The notes beneath the pieces were generated by a model, which saw only the letters and a program-made list of their open reading frames with translations, searched no databases and was not told where the DNA came from. A program made the position numbers and the translations under genes. From Aricia agestis (taxonomy: Eukaryota; Arthropoda; Insecta; Lepidoptera; Lycaenidae), in the NCBI RefSeq assembly GCF_905147365.1, contig NC_056423.1, forward strand, positions 10,582,501 through 10,646,500: a stretch of 64,000 nucleotides of DNA, read 5' to 3'. This document shows positions 42,967-54,954 of the stretch, one piece after another; within the stretch, counting starts at the first letter, position 1; each line of letters opens with the position of its first letter.

Positions 42967-43386
42967 AGTTCGAGCCTTGCAATTTTATTAAAAAAATTTT
43001 TTTTTGCCAAATACGTATATCACATTTTGTTGATTAGTCTCTAATCTTTAAATATTTTATAAAGAAAGTGTTACAATTTTGAGAAAAATTTGTTCATTTT
43101 GGAAAAATGTGTAGTTTTTAAGTATAAGACAAAAGATTATAGTGTTTTTATTATTTTTCATAAATAAAGAAGTATTTTATCTATAACAAGTTTCTTTTAA
43201 TTTATTTTCATATAGCATACTTTTTGTATATTAAAAGTTCAAAATACGGGAGTCTGAGTGACTCCGGGTAGGTAGTTACGTATGAGAAATTAGGGTCAGG
43301 TAGTAGAGGGTTAATGTTATAATCATAGACTAGTACACTTGCAACCATTTTTTAATACCCTTTCAAAGTGCCTGATTAAGGGTTAA

Positions 43387-45758
43387 ATACCCACTTATTC
43401 CACTTGCGTCTTCAATCTTCTTCAAGCGAGAAAAGAACAAACACCTCATGCATAATATGTATATATTTATACTACATTTAGTAACATTGAATTTCCGTAC
43501 AAAAACTACGCATAAATATACCACCACTTAAGGTTAGTACTTCCTAAGTCAAGTTAAGGCAGAGTCAAGTTGGGGCCAACAAAAGATTGGATGGCGCAGA
43601 CGTAAAATATTGTATACTACAATTTTAACCTAATACGTTTTGCTGTTGACATATTTAACATAAAATACACACAAACAGAAGACTTTTATACAAAAGCACA
43701 GAAACGTACGAGCATTTCTAAAAGAGGCGCTTTCCTTATTGGTCAAATACACTGTTATCGCTATTCTTAGGGCTTGTGAGGATAGGAGCAAATCTTGAAA
43801 GGACCAGGAATAGCGAAGTAAAGAAATTGTATAATTTCTTAATACATTAATGTATTATTAAATGAGATGATAAAAAATATTTTAATAGCTGTCATAATAT
43901 TTGATCATCCCGTCAGATAGCTAATTTGTAAATTTATATGACATTCAACAACCACACCAAAACGGAGACAATAGTTGTGTAGCCCTGGACAATTTAGGTC
44001 AAATAACTGCGCTGATCTAGCCATTACACTGTGTCTCATCCGCCAAATAATATAGTGGAAATTTTTCAAACAATTACCACATCTAAGTTAATTGTGGGTA
44101 AAAAAACTCATCAATTTGTGGCATTTTTCTGTAGCATTATTGATAGACAAACGTGTTTGGCGTAAGCCAATTGAAAGCGCTAGTTAATATAGGTCTGGGT
44201 AAATCTAAAAAGGGAGCTTCAAAGTAATTATTTGTTTCATTGGGTATTCCACTGCGTAACTCTACTTTTCGAATATCAATTGTACATATCTATACCAAAT
44301 CAGACCAAATCGCATGAAAATCATTGCTAGGGTCGATGCAAACGAATTTTTTTCATAGTAAGTATAGAAAAGAGTACTTAATCATGTCAAAAATTTTCAA
44401 CTGTCACCAATATCAAATCCCATTCATTAAATAAATTCGTCGTTGTGACCAAACATTTAACAAGCGTCAATGAATTTCTTAATCTATAAGGCAACGTGCA
44501 AACAATGCTTTACACAGACAACCTTTGCGGTGCACTCAAAAGGCCTAATGATCATGATTCATTACTAACGTAATCCTAATCTATCCTTATCTGAATCATC
44601 ATGACGCCTGACAAACCCGACCACACCGCAAACATTTGAATTATTCAACAAGTGTATCTGCCTTCACTGATGTGGTTTTTCGCCAAGGGTAGGTAACTAT
44701 TTAGTATTCTGTGACAAGGGTCTAAATTGGAGTAATAGTTATCCTTAAATGACATGTCCTGTTCATTTTCCCCATCATTTTGCATATTTTACATTTAGTG
44801 ACGCTGAACTGTTTTTCGTTATTGATAAATACTTTTCCTACATGATGCATCTCATGATACACATGATATTACTTTTATACAAGCGCAGGCGATCTTTGAT
44901 GAGTTGATCCTTAGATATGTTAACATATTTATAAAATGTCACTTGTGTGACAGGAACAAAACACTGTATAACTATTCAAAGCTTATACAACGTTTATTAG
45001 TAAGGGGGTTAGTCTATAGGCTGATTGCCGAGCCCCTATTAGTTATGGAACTAAGTTATTAGTTTTAATATTCAATGTAACCTTTCCAGTTGCGATGAGG
45101 AAGTGTTGAGAGAACCAGTATCACAAATTATAATACTTTAGTACTACGATGGATAAACGGTTGTACAAGTAAACTACAGGGTAGCTTCTTTGAATCTTTA
45201 GTCTTTACTAATATGGCTCAGCCCTTAACGCCGCGAGCGATTAAGGGAATGGAGAAGAAAAAGTTATCGATAAAATGCGAAATTTTAGTAACTTTCAAGT
45301 ATTTAAGCCTTTTATAGATATACACGACTTTATATCATCCCATATCACACTTGCTATCATTGCTTAAACGTATAGTATCCTTCTTTGAATCTAGAATTTC
45401 ATTTTAATTTTAGAAATTATTCGAGTACTTACTTAATTAAAAGACATGCACCTACTAGGTCTATAGATATATTGGAACTTGGAAGTGCTAATACTAATCA
45501 AATACCCAAAACCATTACCAAAAGACTAACACACGTTGTGAGCAACACTTACATACTTTCCTTCCCTATGATCTAATCTATCATAATTCGTTTAGTAATA
45601 ATTTATGAATCCAAATCGATGCGAAGTAATATACAAAGTCCACTGCTATAATTAAAAAAAAATACCTTTTAAAAAAAATGAAAACAATTTTATTGTATTT
45701 TAACAGCAGACTCGCTGCTACTGATGAGCTGGGGTCCATTTTTGGCATCACACAATAT
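43387..45758. other. Long intergenic stretch, nothing recognised
   Basis: 2.4 kb of AT-rich sequence with no TE end, long inverted repeat or plausible exon. Confidence 0.4.
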
Positions 45759-45766
45759 ATTATAAC

Positions 45767-48292
45767 TAGTGACCGACCGAACTTTCGGTTTCGGTTTCGG
45801 CCAGTTTCGGCCAAAAAATCTAGTTTCGGTCTTAATTTCGGTTTCGGCCACAATATAGCCGAAACCGAAACCGAAACTCATGCATCGTTCGGTAAACTTC
45901 ACAGTTAACTCGAGCTTGCTTGCCAGCGAGGCCCTGGCTTAGTTCGCCACCATCTATTTAATCATGTTTTGAGATTATGTATTCCAGATTGGTCCTAAAT
46001 CAAAAATTAGTACTTCCTTTTTTTTTCATTAAATTGTCTGAACTTATTTTTATCGAAATTATATTATTGAATTTTATTTCTACGATAAAAGCAGGCTTAT
46101 TTAATATATTATAACTGTTGGCAAATTACGTGCTATTTTAACAATGTTTCCCAAACAAACGATTTAGTAAATTACTTTATTTGCTTAAGAATTTTTTTGA
46201 CTGTGAGATTATAAGATATCTTAGGATATGTCTTGTGATATTTATCTAGTAAATCATCTCGCCTCACTATTTTTTTTTTTTTTGGACACGCAATCTCTTA
46301 GGACTTAGACCGTTCCTACCCTGCTAGAATCTCATCTAGCCCACTTCCCCGTAAGCTTCACTCTTGCGGCCCTCAGTATATTTTTCAGGTTTAGTAGCAA
46401 AACGACTTCTGGAGAATAAAAATGTGACGTCAACTGCAAGTTTGCTTAGTCATTTCGTTTTGAACTTCGACCGCGGTCGTGTCCATGTCTCCCATAAAAA
46501 TAATATAAGTATTGCAATTATTGATTTTGTTTTCAGTAGTATGTCTAATGGAGGATTTCACCAATCGCACAACTTCATTTTATAAAACTTAGTTCTCATT
46601 AAACGCGCTCTTACGGGGATCAATAAAAAAGCAAGAAACTATATATAAACTACCCAAACGCATCATTTTTTTCGTCTATGATTTTCGATTCGCCATGACA
46701 CTACACTGGCAGGACTTTAACGGCTTTAATGAAGTTAAACCGTGCAACATTGGACGTTCTGAAGATAAAACTCGGATTTGTTGTGAACTTTATGTTAGTG
46801 AAATGCAATTTGGTGCTATAAACGCGTTTACACGTGTAGAACCAATTTAGTGTACACTAAGCGCGTTCTATTTCTTAGGTGAATCGCACCTAAATAAAAT
46901 GACTTCAAATAACTTCTCAGTGGGTGGGCTGTCGGTAGCTCAAGCCGAGGGTCGCGGGTTCGAATCCCGCCGACGGAACAAAAAGTTTTCAAAGTTCCTG
47001 GGTCATGGGTGTATATTAATTATGTGTATCATATAATAAACATCTTAAATATATGTATAGTATAAAAGTATTAAATATATTTCCGTTGTCTGGTACCCGT
47101 AACACAAGTCCTTCAGGTACTTAGCACGGGGCCAGACTGACGTGGTGTGAAGCGTCCATAGATATTATTATTATTATATTATTATAACTTCTGCTCTTGT
47201 TTCTTATGGTAATCCTTCGTTATAATACATTAAGGGGAATTTCACCAATCACACTTAAACGTTTTATTAAACAAAAAAGTTCTCATTGAACAATGAACGC
47301 TTTTATATGGCGACGTGAATCTCGTTATTTTTCAAATAGAATAGAATAGAATAAACGTTTATTTGCAGCTAAAACTATAGAAATACATAAATTATAAAAT
47401 TAAAGAAATAAGAATAAAAAATATAAAATCGTTGAATTATTATCATAAAAATATTGAGTATATTAGCCGCAAATTGGACCAAGCTCGGCAGTGTTGGCAC
47501 ACCCAGCAGGTAACCAACGCCGGTCTTCCGCTTGACCCATTCCGTGACCTCACAGCCGTTCCAACCTTTTAGTGACACAAGTCTTAAATAATATTATGAA
47601 TAACTCAAATCACTATTTAAAAACAATAATATATAATCAACTTTAAGTAAACATATTTCACCAATCCAATCCAATCAAATCCAAATAGATTTTACATTCT
47701 TCATTTAATCGCGATTAATGAATCTAAGTTTACGTTATACGTTTGATTGATGATTTTTATACGTTTTTATCATCTTTGAGCCTTGTCACGTTGTTTTAGT
47801 AACAAATAGCAAGAAACGATAAATAAGCTAACCAAACGCATATCTGTGAAAACTGTCAACTTAACAATTTTTTCGCCTATGTTTTTCGATCTGTCATACA
47901 CTACACCGACAGGACATATTGTGTTTTATGAAGTTAAAACTCGAATATTGGGCGTTCAGAAGATAAAAATCGGATTTGCTGTGAATGAGACGAAACGCAT
48001 CTACTTGGAATAGTATAAAAAAACGGAATATAGTACAAAAAGTTATTCAAGTCTTAAGACTAATAATATTTATGGTAAGAAATGTCGCAAAAAGTAAAAA
48101 ATTCAATGTGGTACTTTTTCTTCAGTTTAAAAATTGTTATTTATGTTAAAAATTAATAAATTTCAGTAAATAATCGTTATTTTGAATGTTTTACCAAGTT
48201 TCAGTTTCGGTTTCGGTTTCGGCCGAAACTAAGAGTAAGGCCGAAAGTTCGGTTTCGGTTTCGGCTGAAATATCAGTTTCGGTCGGACACTA
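45767..48292. mobile_element. Second hAT element, non-coding, exact 8-bp target duplication
   Basis: 2526 bp with inverted ends TAGTGACCGACCGAA and TTCGGTCGGACACTA. ATTATAAC is duplicated at 45759-45766 and 48293-48300. Both ends are packed with GGTTTCGG/CCGAAACC subterminal motifs (45780-45885, 48205-48285), as in many hAT families. There is no transposase, so it is non-autonomous. A SINE is nested at 46917-47188, and a region with a TAGAA repeat tail (about 47330-47640) looks like another insertion. The unit 46550-46800 is repeated at 47225-47300 plus 47806-47996. Confidence 0.9.
46917..47188 (+). mobile_element. tRNA-derived SINE, copy 3 (nested in hAT)
   Basis: Retains the B box GGTTCGAATCC and the CCGTTGTCTGGTACCCGTAA to GTGAAGCGTCCATAGATATT body. 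The A-box end is truncated (starts GGTGGGCTGTCGGTAGCTC). Lies inside the second hAT, so it inserted after it. Confidence 0.85.
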
Positions 48293-48300
48293 ATTATAAC

Positions 48301-49125
48301 GTTGTAATATGTATCGTATTTTTGTTTTTTTTCGTTCATTTGTTAATATTTTTGTGTCATGTTTATTTTGGACGTGTCTTATTCTAAATTAACATACTAT
48401 TTAATTTGATACGTTTCGTTCATTTGAAATAGTGAGTTCTAATAAATCGGTTACAAGTCGAAACCAGTCAATAAATAAGACCAGCACTAGCAATTTTCAC
48501 GCGTTTAGTATAATGATAGCTGCGGACGCGCCACCGCGCAGCAAATTGACGTGCAAGAGATTTATGTCCATCGATATCGACGGGAATTACACGGTACAGC
48601 ACTAGTTGGACAAATGACGCACAATAAAGGATATTTTGAGGAATACTTTCTAAAAGGTTAGCAAAAATAAAAGTTGGTATTGAATATAGTTTTTATCTTA
48701 GAGAACACAATGACAGATTTTTTTAAATAATAATAATTGACTATATTTCCGGCTGCACCGGTCTGTAATGGACTTTAAAATAACGCAAAATTTTAACGTT
48801 TTCTGTTGTAATTTAAAAATTTTTAGTTCTAACAGCCGACGGCAGAGTAGTAAAATCCGAATATAAGTATAAATAACAAAGCAATAACACAGACATGGAT
48901 CAAGATCTTGATCTATGTCTGATCTTGATCTATGTCTGGTGCAATAATCACTTACTTATAGTAACGAAATTTTTATCCATTATTCATTAAAAAAATGTAT
49001 ATGAAAATATTCACATATTCATCAAATATTATTTTGTAATTTTTACCTTTCCATTCCTTAATAAAAAGAGTAATGCAGGGTTACACATTACTCGTTACTT
49101 GAAGCGCTGAGATACTGGGTTAAAA
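48301..49125. other. Spacer with a compound palindrome
   Basis: At 48891-48937, AGACATGGATCAAG is followed by its near complement ATCTTGATCTATGTCT, and GATCTTGATCTATGTCT is then repeated in tandem. The rest of the interval has no recognised feature. Confidence 0.45.
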
Positions 49126-49314
49126 ATGTTTGAAAAATTTTCCTCAATTCAAAGTTGTAATAAAATTCAACCACCACTTTCACCACTGCCGTCATCTGCT
49201 CCTGCCGAAAGACTATTTAGCCAGGTAACAATGATGAATATGCCCAGATATAATCGTCTAACAAACGAACATTTTGAAAAGTATGTAAGCAAAAAGCTAT
49301 TCTCTAAAATGTGA
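49126..49314 (+). pseudogene. hAT transposase C-terminal fragment
   Basis: 62 codons containing PSSAPAERLFSQVTMM and RYNRLTNEHFEKYVSKKL, the hAT dimerisation motif (S..P.ERLFS....) and following helix. No upstream core is joined to it. It is unlike the 26.6 kb copy in sequence, so it represents another hAT lineage. Confidence 0.75.
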
Positions 49315-49359
49315 GAGTTAAAAAACAATTTAATTTTAGATGAAAATGATGAAGTAACC

Positions 49360-49397
49360 GCAATGGGCGGCGGTATGGGGATGCCGCCGCCCATTGC
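49360..49397. repeat. Strong GC hairpin
   Basis: GCAATGGGCGGCGG (49360-49373) and CCGCCGCCCATTGC (49384-49397) form a perfect 14-bp stem with a 10-nt loop, at the left edge of a GC-rich block. Confidence 0.85.
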
Positions 49398-49740
49398 ACC
49401 GAGTCCCCGAGAGGGTACTCTTCGCGCATCGCGACACCAAAGTGTCAGGCCTACACAAGCCCTGGAAGGGCCTCTGTTCGGCCACGGAGCCTGTATGGGC
49501 TCGAGGAGGGTCTGCTAGTGACAAGCAGGCACCCGCACTTGCCGCGGAAAGAAACCTCAGGCGTTCTCGCAATCCTGCGTGGGAAGAGTGGAAGAGTATA
49601 CTTAGACGGGTTTTAGTGGGTAGGGCTGCCGTCAATTCACAATCTTTACGGCCGCAGCGAGTCCTACATACCCGGGGGAGTTGTCCCCAAATCCTCCGGC
49701 ATGCGCAACTGCATTCCCAGTCTCAAAAAAAAAAAGTATG
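49398..49740 (+). repeat. GC-rich insert ending in an A-run
   Basis: A sharp switch to GC-rich DNA with a 118-codon frame that contains no motif I know, ending TCCCAGTCTC(A)11 at 49725-49737. The A-run suggests a retroposed 3' end (SINE or non-LTR tail). The protein frame is probably incidental. Confidence 0.4.
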
Positions 49741-50282
49741 TTTTTACTAAAATATACATATTATCGTCTTTCAGTTAAAAGCAGCAAATATTAGAAAGGA
49801 GACTGAAGAAACTAAAATAGCAGTAATTTTTTACTAGAGAATAATAAATTGCAATGACGTCGATGCAAGTTGTGATGACGTCGATGAAAATTTTGATGAA
49901 AAATAATTCTTGATACTTTAATTGATGAACTAAAGTTTAGGAAAGGAGGCACAAAAAAACTGAACGTGAAAAACACGTCACCCGCCAGCAGGTCTAACCG
50001 CATTGGATGTTTACCGCCTGTCTCCGGTCCTCCACATGTTCGATCACAGCTGATCCCCCGATACTGCCAAGATGGGATACTTTGATAGCGAAACTGGATA
50101 CTGACTAGTACCGCTAGATGTGTAAGTAGATGCAAGGCAGCTGGATGAATGAATTTGTACGGCTAGTAATAAAGCTGCACAATGAGCAGCTATTTGTTAA
50201 AAGGATAAACAGACAAGAGTGAAAAAGAAGAAGAATATTACCTACGATTGTCTATCTCTCTAAAAAAAGTTTTTTTTAACCT

Positions 50283-50367
50283 GCTTTATACTGCTCATTT
50301 AACGGAACCAGAGAAATAAACCTCTTGATGAAAGTAGTTTGAAGATATCCACAATCGTAAACAAGCC
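50283..50367. repeat. 85-bp repeat shared with 53873-53957
   Basis: CTGCTCATTTAACGGAACCA, AGTAGTTTGAAGA and CCACAATCGTAAACAAGCC match the second site with small changes. At the second site it lies within the decayed relative of the 849-codon gene, so this may be another crumb of that family. Confidence 0.6.
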
Positions 50368-50509
50368 ATTATAGGAATTAAGTGCTCGTATGAATAAAAA
50401 AACGTATTCAAGTGCTCCCGCAAGAAATTGGCCGCTTGAAGCGTGGTATTTTCAATAAAAAAGAGGATTTAGGGAAGATGCGGCAGTCAGGGACCGCCAG
50501 CGCTCACCC

Positions 50510-50985
50510 TTGAAACGGTTTTTAATGGGTATTTTGAAAGGCTGGCTGGCTACTTTAATATTATTTATATTTATTTTATTTGGAAAACAAATAACCAAGG
50601 CGCTACAGTTGAGAATTTGTACAGACTACAGAGTTATGTCTCAGTATTTTTTGGATAAGAACATCCCACTAGAAAATATGATTGGATTCGCCGCCGATGG
50701 CTGTAATGTGATGATGGGTGATAACAACAGTGTTGCCAGCAGGCTGATGGAAAATTTACCGGGTATGTTCGTATTATTATGTCATTCGGCTCACCTGTGC
50801 GCATCGGAAGCATGCAAGAACTTCCTCGTAGGTGCGAAGACTTGGCACGAGAGATTTATAATCATTTCAAGCTTAGTGCATACAATGCCAATACTTATAA
50901 AGAATTTCAGAAGTTTCTAGATCTAGATCCACACAAAATTCTATATCCATCTCAAACAAGATGGTTGTCCCTTATTGCCGTTGTT
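50510..50985 (+). pseudogene. hAT-like transposase core fragment (ZBED/SCAND3 type)
   Basis: Blocks MSQYFLDKNIPLENMIGFAA and DGCNVMMGDNNSVASRL, then LCHSAHLCASEA, match the core of ZBED5/SCAND3-like hAT proteins, with the second catalytic Asp in ADG. After a one-base frame change near 50830, CEDLAREIYNHF and LYPSQTRWLSL continue the family (TRWLS motif). N- and C-terminal parts are missing. Confidence 0.75.
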
Positions 50986-51373
50986 TAACACATCTTGGAA
51001 AAGTGTTTTTTTTTTGTTTTTTTTTTTTATTATAAAATTGGAGCCGTCTATAGACTGTTCGTCCATATCCTTTTTTTGTTATTTTATTATTTAGATTTTT
51101 CGCATTGAACAGTGGGATTTGGGAACCACTGAAATTATTTTGTACAAGTACGTGGTTACAAGAAAAATAATTAATTTCAACGGAGATAATCTTTCCTCTC
51201 TCCTCCCAGATTTCTGATCAACTGAGTTGGAAACCCTACTCATCGAGTAACTGCATCGAGCGACTTTAGACTGTACTGCTTTATGAATGGGGTCAATTAT
51301 TGTTTGCTACCACTGGCGCATGCGCACTGCGAGAACGGCGTTCGAGTGACTTACTTACTCGTCTCCTTCTGAG

Positions 51374-51807
51374 ATGTCTTGCTCGGAGCAAGAGACTGAC
51401 CCTGGTGAAGGTGACTTCACCAATGTCGTCAGTAAAAAGACCAAGAAGAGAAAGCGTGCCGAAGGCTCTTCCTCTCCAGTTTTGTCCTCCCCGATTAAAC
51501 AGGCCGGGAAACCAAAGTCTAGAAAGACTAAACCGGCCCCTAAGCCCGAGCAAACCTGTGACGTCTGTGCAGACTAGTAGTGCCGCGTTCCCCTGTTCGC
51601 CCCCCGGTCGCCCCTCAGGCATCCCAGGCCTCGCAAGTAGTCCCGTCTCAGGCCCCTCTGGCTTCAGAGACGGAAACCGCCCCCAAAATGCCTCCTCCTG
51701 TTATAATACAGGAGAAGGAAAAATGGAACATTATCTCCGCTACAATAAATGATAAAAAGCTGCGTTACTCATCGGCTACCACAACTCCGGCCGGTATAAA
51801 GGTCTAG
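51374..51807 (+). pseudogene. Non-LTR retrotransposon ORF1 (Gag-like) N-terminal fragment
   Basis: MSCSEQETDPGEGDFTNVVS with KKTKKRKR opens a polar, Lys/Pro-rich frame. After a frame change near 51560-51590 it continues PPVIIQEKEKWNIISATIND and TTTPAGIKV. This matches the jockey-type ORF1 arrangement in which a basic disordered segment precedes a P.I.......W..I.....K... RNA-binding block. It ends abruptly about 51810, where P-element-like sequence begins. Confidence 0.5.
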
Positions 51808-51845
51808 GTGAAAACACCTCAGAAAAACCTTTCGAAGATAGAGAA

Positions 51846-52660
51846 ATGATCAAGGAAGCCATGCAGAAAGCTGGAGAAGCACTTTTTAACGACTTTAAAT
51901 ACAAAAAAAGAAATTATTACAGCAATAAATTATATTTCACTTTCACGGAACACACTAATGCGACTGCCTCTGTCAAAAGATTTTTACAGAGGCAGATTTT
52001 AAAACGTAAAGGGTTACCTTTGCCAAAACAGTACTTGGAAGAAATCTGAAAATTTGCATTGACTTTTCATTTTTATTCGCCAAAGGCTTATGATTTCGTT
52101 CGAAGAACGTATGATTCCAGCCTTCCGCATCCACGTACCGTTAGTAAGTGGTACCAAAATGTTGATGCTGCACCCGGACTTTGTCAAGAGGCTTTTTCTA
52201 CCCTCGAAGCCAAGGTTAAGGCAAGTAAAGAGCCTTGTTTGGGATTCACAATAAAAGCAATACCATGGTCGAGTAAATATCGGGTCGGGTCGATAATAAT
52301 AGCGTTGAAGTGGCAAGCCAAAGTTTGGTATTTTTGCTTAACTGTGTTAGCGGAAAATGGAAACTGCCCGAAGGATATTTTCTAATCACTAGTTTTAGTG
52401 GTGAATAAAACTCCTTTTTATTTTGAGGATCATAAAATATATGCGTTCAATGACCCTTGTCATGCGCTAAAACTAGTGCGAAACACCTTTGGAGACAAAA
52501 AAAAAATATGATTCGTTCGGAAGAAAAATTGATTTCAATTTATTAGTAAAACTTGTAGAATTACAAGAGAGTGAAGGCTTACATCTGGCCACCAAAGTCA
52601 CGAAAACTCATGTGTTTTTTTAATAAACCAAAAGATGAAGTTGCATTTCACTGCCCTTAA
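51846..52660 (+). pseudogene. P-element/THAP9-like transposase fragment
   Basis: Across stops and frame changes the blocks read FHFYSPKAYDFVRRTYDSSL, PHPRTVSKWYQ, DAAPGLCQEAF (52060-52200), FYFEDHKIYAFNDPCHALKL (52410-52475) and LQESEGLHLATKVTKTHVFF (52562-52622). These are the signature segments of P-element and THAP9 transposases: SP.AY..VR....LPHP.T, then the DP.H.LK..RN block with a catalytic Asp, then EGL.LA.KL...H. The THAP finger and the C-terminal third are absent. Related to the intact THAP gene at 61 kb only at family level. Confidence 0.75.
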
Positions 52661-53047
52661 ATGTTCGTGCCTGCGGTGGAAAAATGTAACTTCGCAGCTG
52701 CTCTTCTTGCTGGAAGAGCTATACCCATCGACAGTATAAATTGCGATGGTGTAGCTATCCTAAGAGAAGAGAACAAATCGTTTTGGTCTTATAATTATAC
52801 CGTAAAGAATGAAGATTTTCCTAATCCTAAAGAGTCAAGCAATATCCAAGCTGCAAGAAGCGCCTTTCAGCGCGCTTTCGCTGATAAAGGGACCGCTGGC
52901 AAGGTTTACTTATTGGTGATTAATTTACCCAGTGGAATTATAAGCAAATGGCAAGTTCTCGTTTCTCCATACAACGGCAAATTTTTTTTTGTTGTGCTTT
53001 TAGATACACTCTATGAGAACCGGAAGATCCATCATTATGAGATTTAG
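52661..53047 (+). CDS. Unrecognised 128-codon open frame
   Basis: The frame MFVPAVEKCNFAAALLAGRA... includes SINCDGVAILREENKSFWSY, FPNPKESSN and GKVYLLVINLPSGIISKW. It has a globular, conserved-looking composition. It follows the P-like fragment directly but does not resemble P transposase to me. The final 20 residues lie in a T-rich region and may not belong. It could be an exon or captured domain in a TE. I do not assign a function. Confidence 0.3.
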   Translation: MFVPAVEKCNFAAALLAGRAIPIDSINCDGVAILREENKSFWSYNYTVKNEDFPNPKESSNIQAARSAFQRAFADKGTAGKVYLLVINLPSGIISKWQVLVSPYNGKFFFVVLLDTLYENRKIHHYEI

Positions 53048-53639
53048 AGGAGCGTGGTTCAGAGCACATGGAAAAAAAAACTCTTTTTAAAAAAAAAAAA
53101 ACGACGCAATTCTAAGCGAGTCAGTTGCCGCAAAGATTATTAATGCATGCAACTAAAAATTGAAGGTTTTCAAGATTGCTCACAAGTAGACCTCACAGAT
53201 CAAAAGTTTGGCCACCCCTGGTATAAACAGTGGAACATGCCCTGAAAGAGCTCTGACAATGTTAAAATATTTCAAGACTTCTAAGGTCACGTGTACGTCC
53301 CCATCATACACAGCGGCGCGCGGTCACAAGTACTTACACAAAATCTGGTAAAAAAGTGTAACCAAAAAAAAAAAAGCAAGAACAGGTCGGTACTGTCTTT
53401 GAATTAGTATCCTATTAACTTGAAAGAGCAGCAAAGATAGTACAAAAATATTGTGTTAAGAATCTAAAAAATTTAGAGAATCTTAAATATTGTGTAATTT
53501 CTCCGAAAATTACGAATGTAAACATGCCAATAGCTTTGTCCACATTGTGCCTTTTTCTGTTCATCAAGGGCATGCCTTATAGCGCTGTCAACATCGAACG
53601 TGAGGCACAACGTATACAAAGCTTATGAGATTCAATGAC

Positions 53640-54110
53640 AGTTAATTCATTTTGGTGCATCCAAAAATGGCATTGCATACTGGTGCAATAATTTTTAATT
53701 AAAAAATTCAAACAATTACAACAATTTCCGATAGTAATTCAAATGAAACTGAAGCTATCTGGGCACATTTACTGCCAGTTATTAAATATGCAAAGGAACG
53801 TAACCCTGTTAGACTTTTTTTCGCACGGACCAAGTCAATATCGTCAAAAAAAATACTACCATTAACCTACTGCTTATTTGGCGGAACCAGATAGATATTC
53901 CTCTTGATGTTAATCTGAGTAGTTTGAAGAAAACCACAATCATAAGCAAGCCAATCCCGTCTTAATTTATTTAGATGCAAGTACATTAAAACTTGACTAT
54001 TCAACATGGTCGAAAGCGGAAATAGCAAAAGCGTAGCTGACGGCGTCGGAGGCAGCGTAAAACGCCAATTAGCAAAAGTCACCTACGGTTGCGATATCAA
54101 TAATGCCAGG
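53640..54110 (+). pseudogene. Decayed relative of the 849-codon gene
   Basis: Across frame changes it shows, in the same order, four blocks of the 58-60 kb protein. IHFG or HFGA..ALHTGAI corresponds to FHFGGSRTQISLHTVVV. ETEAIWAHLLPVIKYAKE corresponds to AAIWAHLNPIFNALPP. LFF.HGPSQYRQKKYYH corresponds to HFLSDGPVTQYRNKTMF. ESGNSKSVADGVGGSVKR corresponds to ESGHGKGAPDGVGATCKR. The Asp of SDGP is replaced by His here, while the Glu of ESG is kept. It proves the family is repeated in this genome. Confidence 0.8.
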
Positions 54111-54954
54111 AAGCCTATGTATAAATTTATTTCGAACACAATGAAAACAGTAAAATGTTTTTAAAAAATACTGTGAGAAATGTAACAAACAGCAGGAAAG
54201 CCAACCTCTAGATGGTTGTTCGACTAAATATTCGATAGAAATGATTTTAGCCTAAGAAAGTCCAATAATATTTTTGTTGTTCTTATAATGTAGGGAATAT
54301 CAGTGAAGTGAAAGAAGGATAGAGCTAAACAGGAAAAAACTCTTAAAAATTAAAAAGAAGCCTAGACTTTACATTGAGGTCCCCAAAGAGCTTTACTCTA
54401 TAACAAATATCATAATAAGCAGACCCATATTCCTGAAGCTAATAATTTATTATGTTTAACAAAAATTAGGCTCAATAGCTCATTTTCACAAATATCTGAT
54501 AATTTTGGTTTGGCCCAGACCAGCAAAGTTTTTTCAGCCAACATAATACCAATAAGTAGAGCAATGTCACTTTTTATTAAACAGCAGATTTCATAAAACT
54601 AAATTAACCGATTGCATTCAGACATACAGATATAATAATAAAGTTGTATAATAGATTGCTTGGAAATTGAAATACAGAAGCCTTCTTGTACTGTCCAACA
54701 AGCACTTACTTGGTCGGAGTTCAAGATGGTCGGTTGTTGATGATGGACACCGGATGGTTTAATAAGGTTTTTAACGGCTGGTTATGGAGAGAGATTTACA
54801 GATATAACTCTTTTGGAAGTCTCGATATTTTTGGATTCTCTCCCATGTAATTCGTGTGTATTAGATGCATTAGTTATGACTTATTGCAGAGGTTTCAAGC
54901 ACATCGAAACCTATTTTTCTAAAAAAATATAAATTTAATGAAGCCCCACAGTGT

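Larger units (their letters stand above)
40300..43382 (+). mobile_element. piggyBac-type transposon flanked by TTAA
   Basis: 3083 bp between TTAA at 40296-40299 and TTAA at 43383-43386, the piggyBac target. Inverted ends are CCCTTAATCA and TGATTAAGGG. Each end also has a small subterminal hairpin: GGAGC-ATA-GCTCC near 40318 and GGAGTC-TGAGT-GACTCC near 43247. The interior carries the decayed, fused transposase sequences described separately. Confidence 0.88.

Noticed and set aside
45581..45908. Arg/Phe- or Lys/Pro-repeat frames
   Set aside because: Products of GGTTTCGG/CCGAAACC subterminal motifs of the hAT element.
49394..49750. 118-codon GC-rich gene
   Set aside because: The frame runs into an A-run, shows no motif, and the opposite strand is equally open. 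It is more likely a retroposed repeat.
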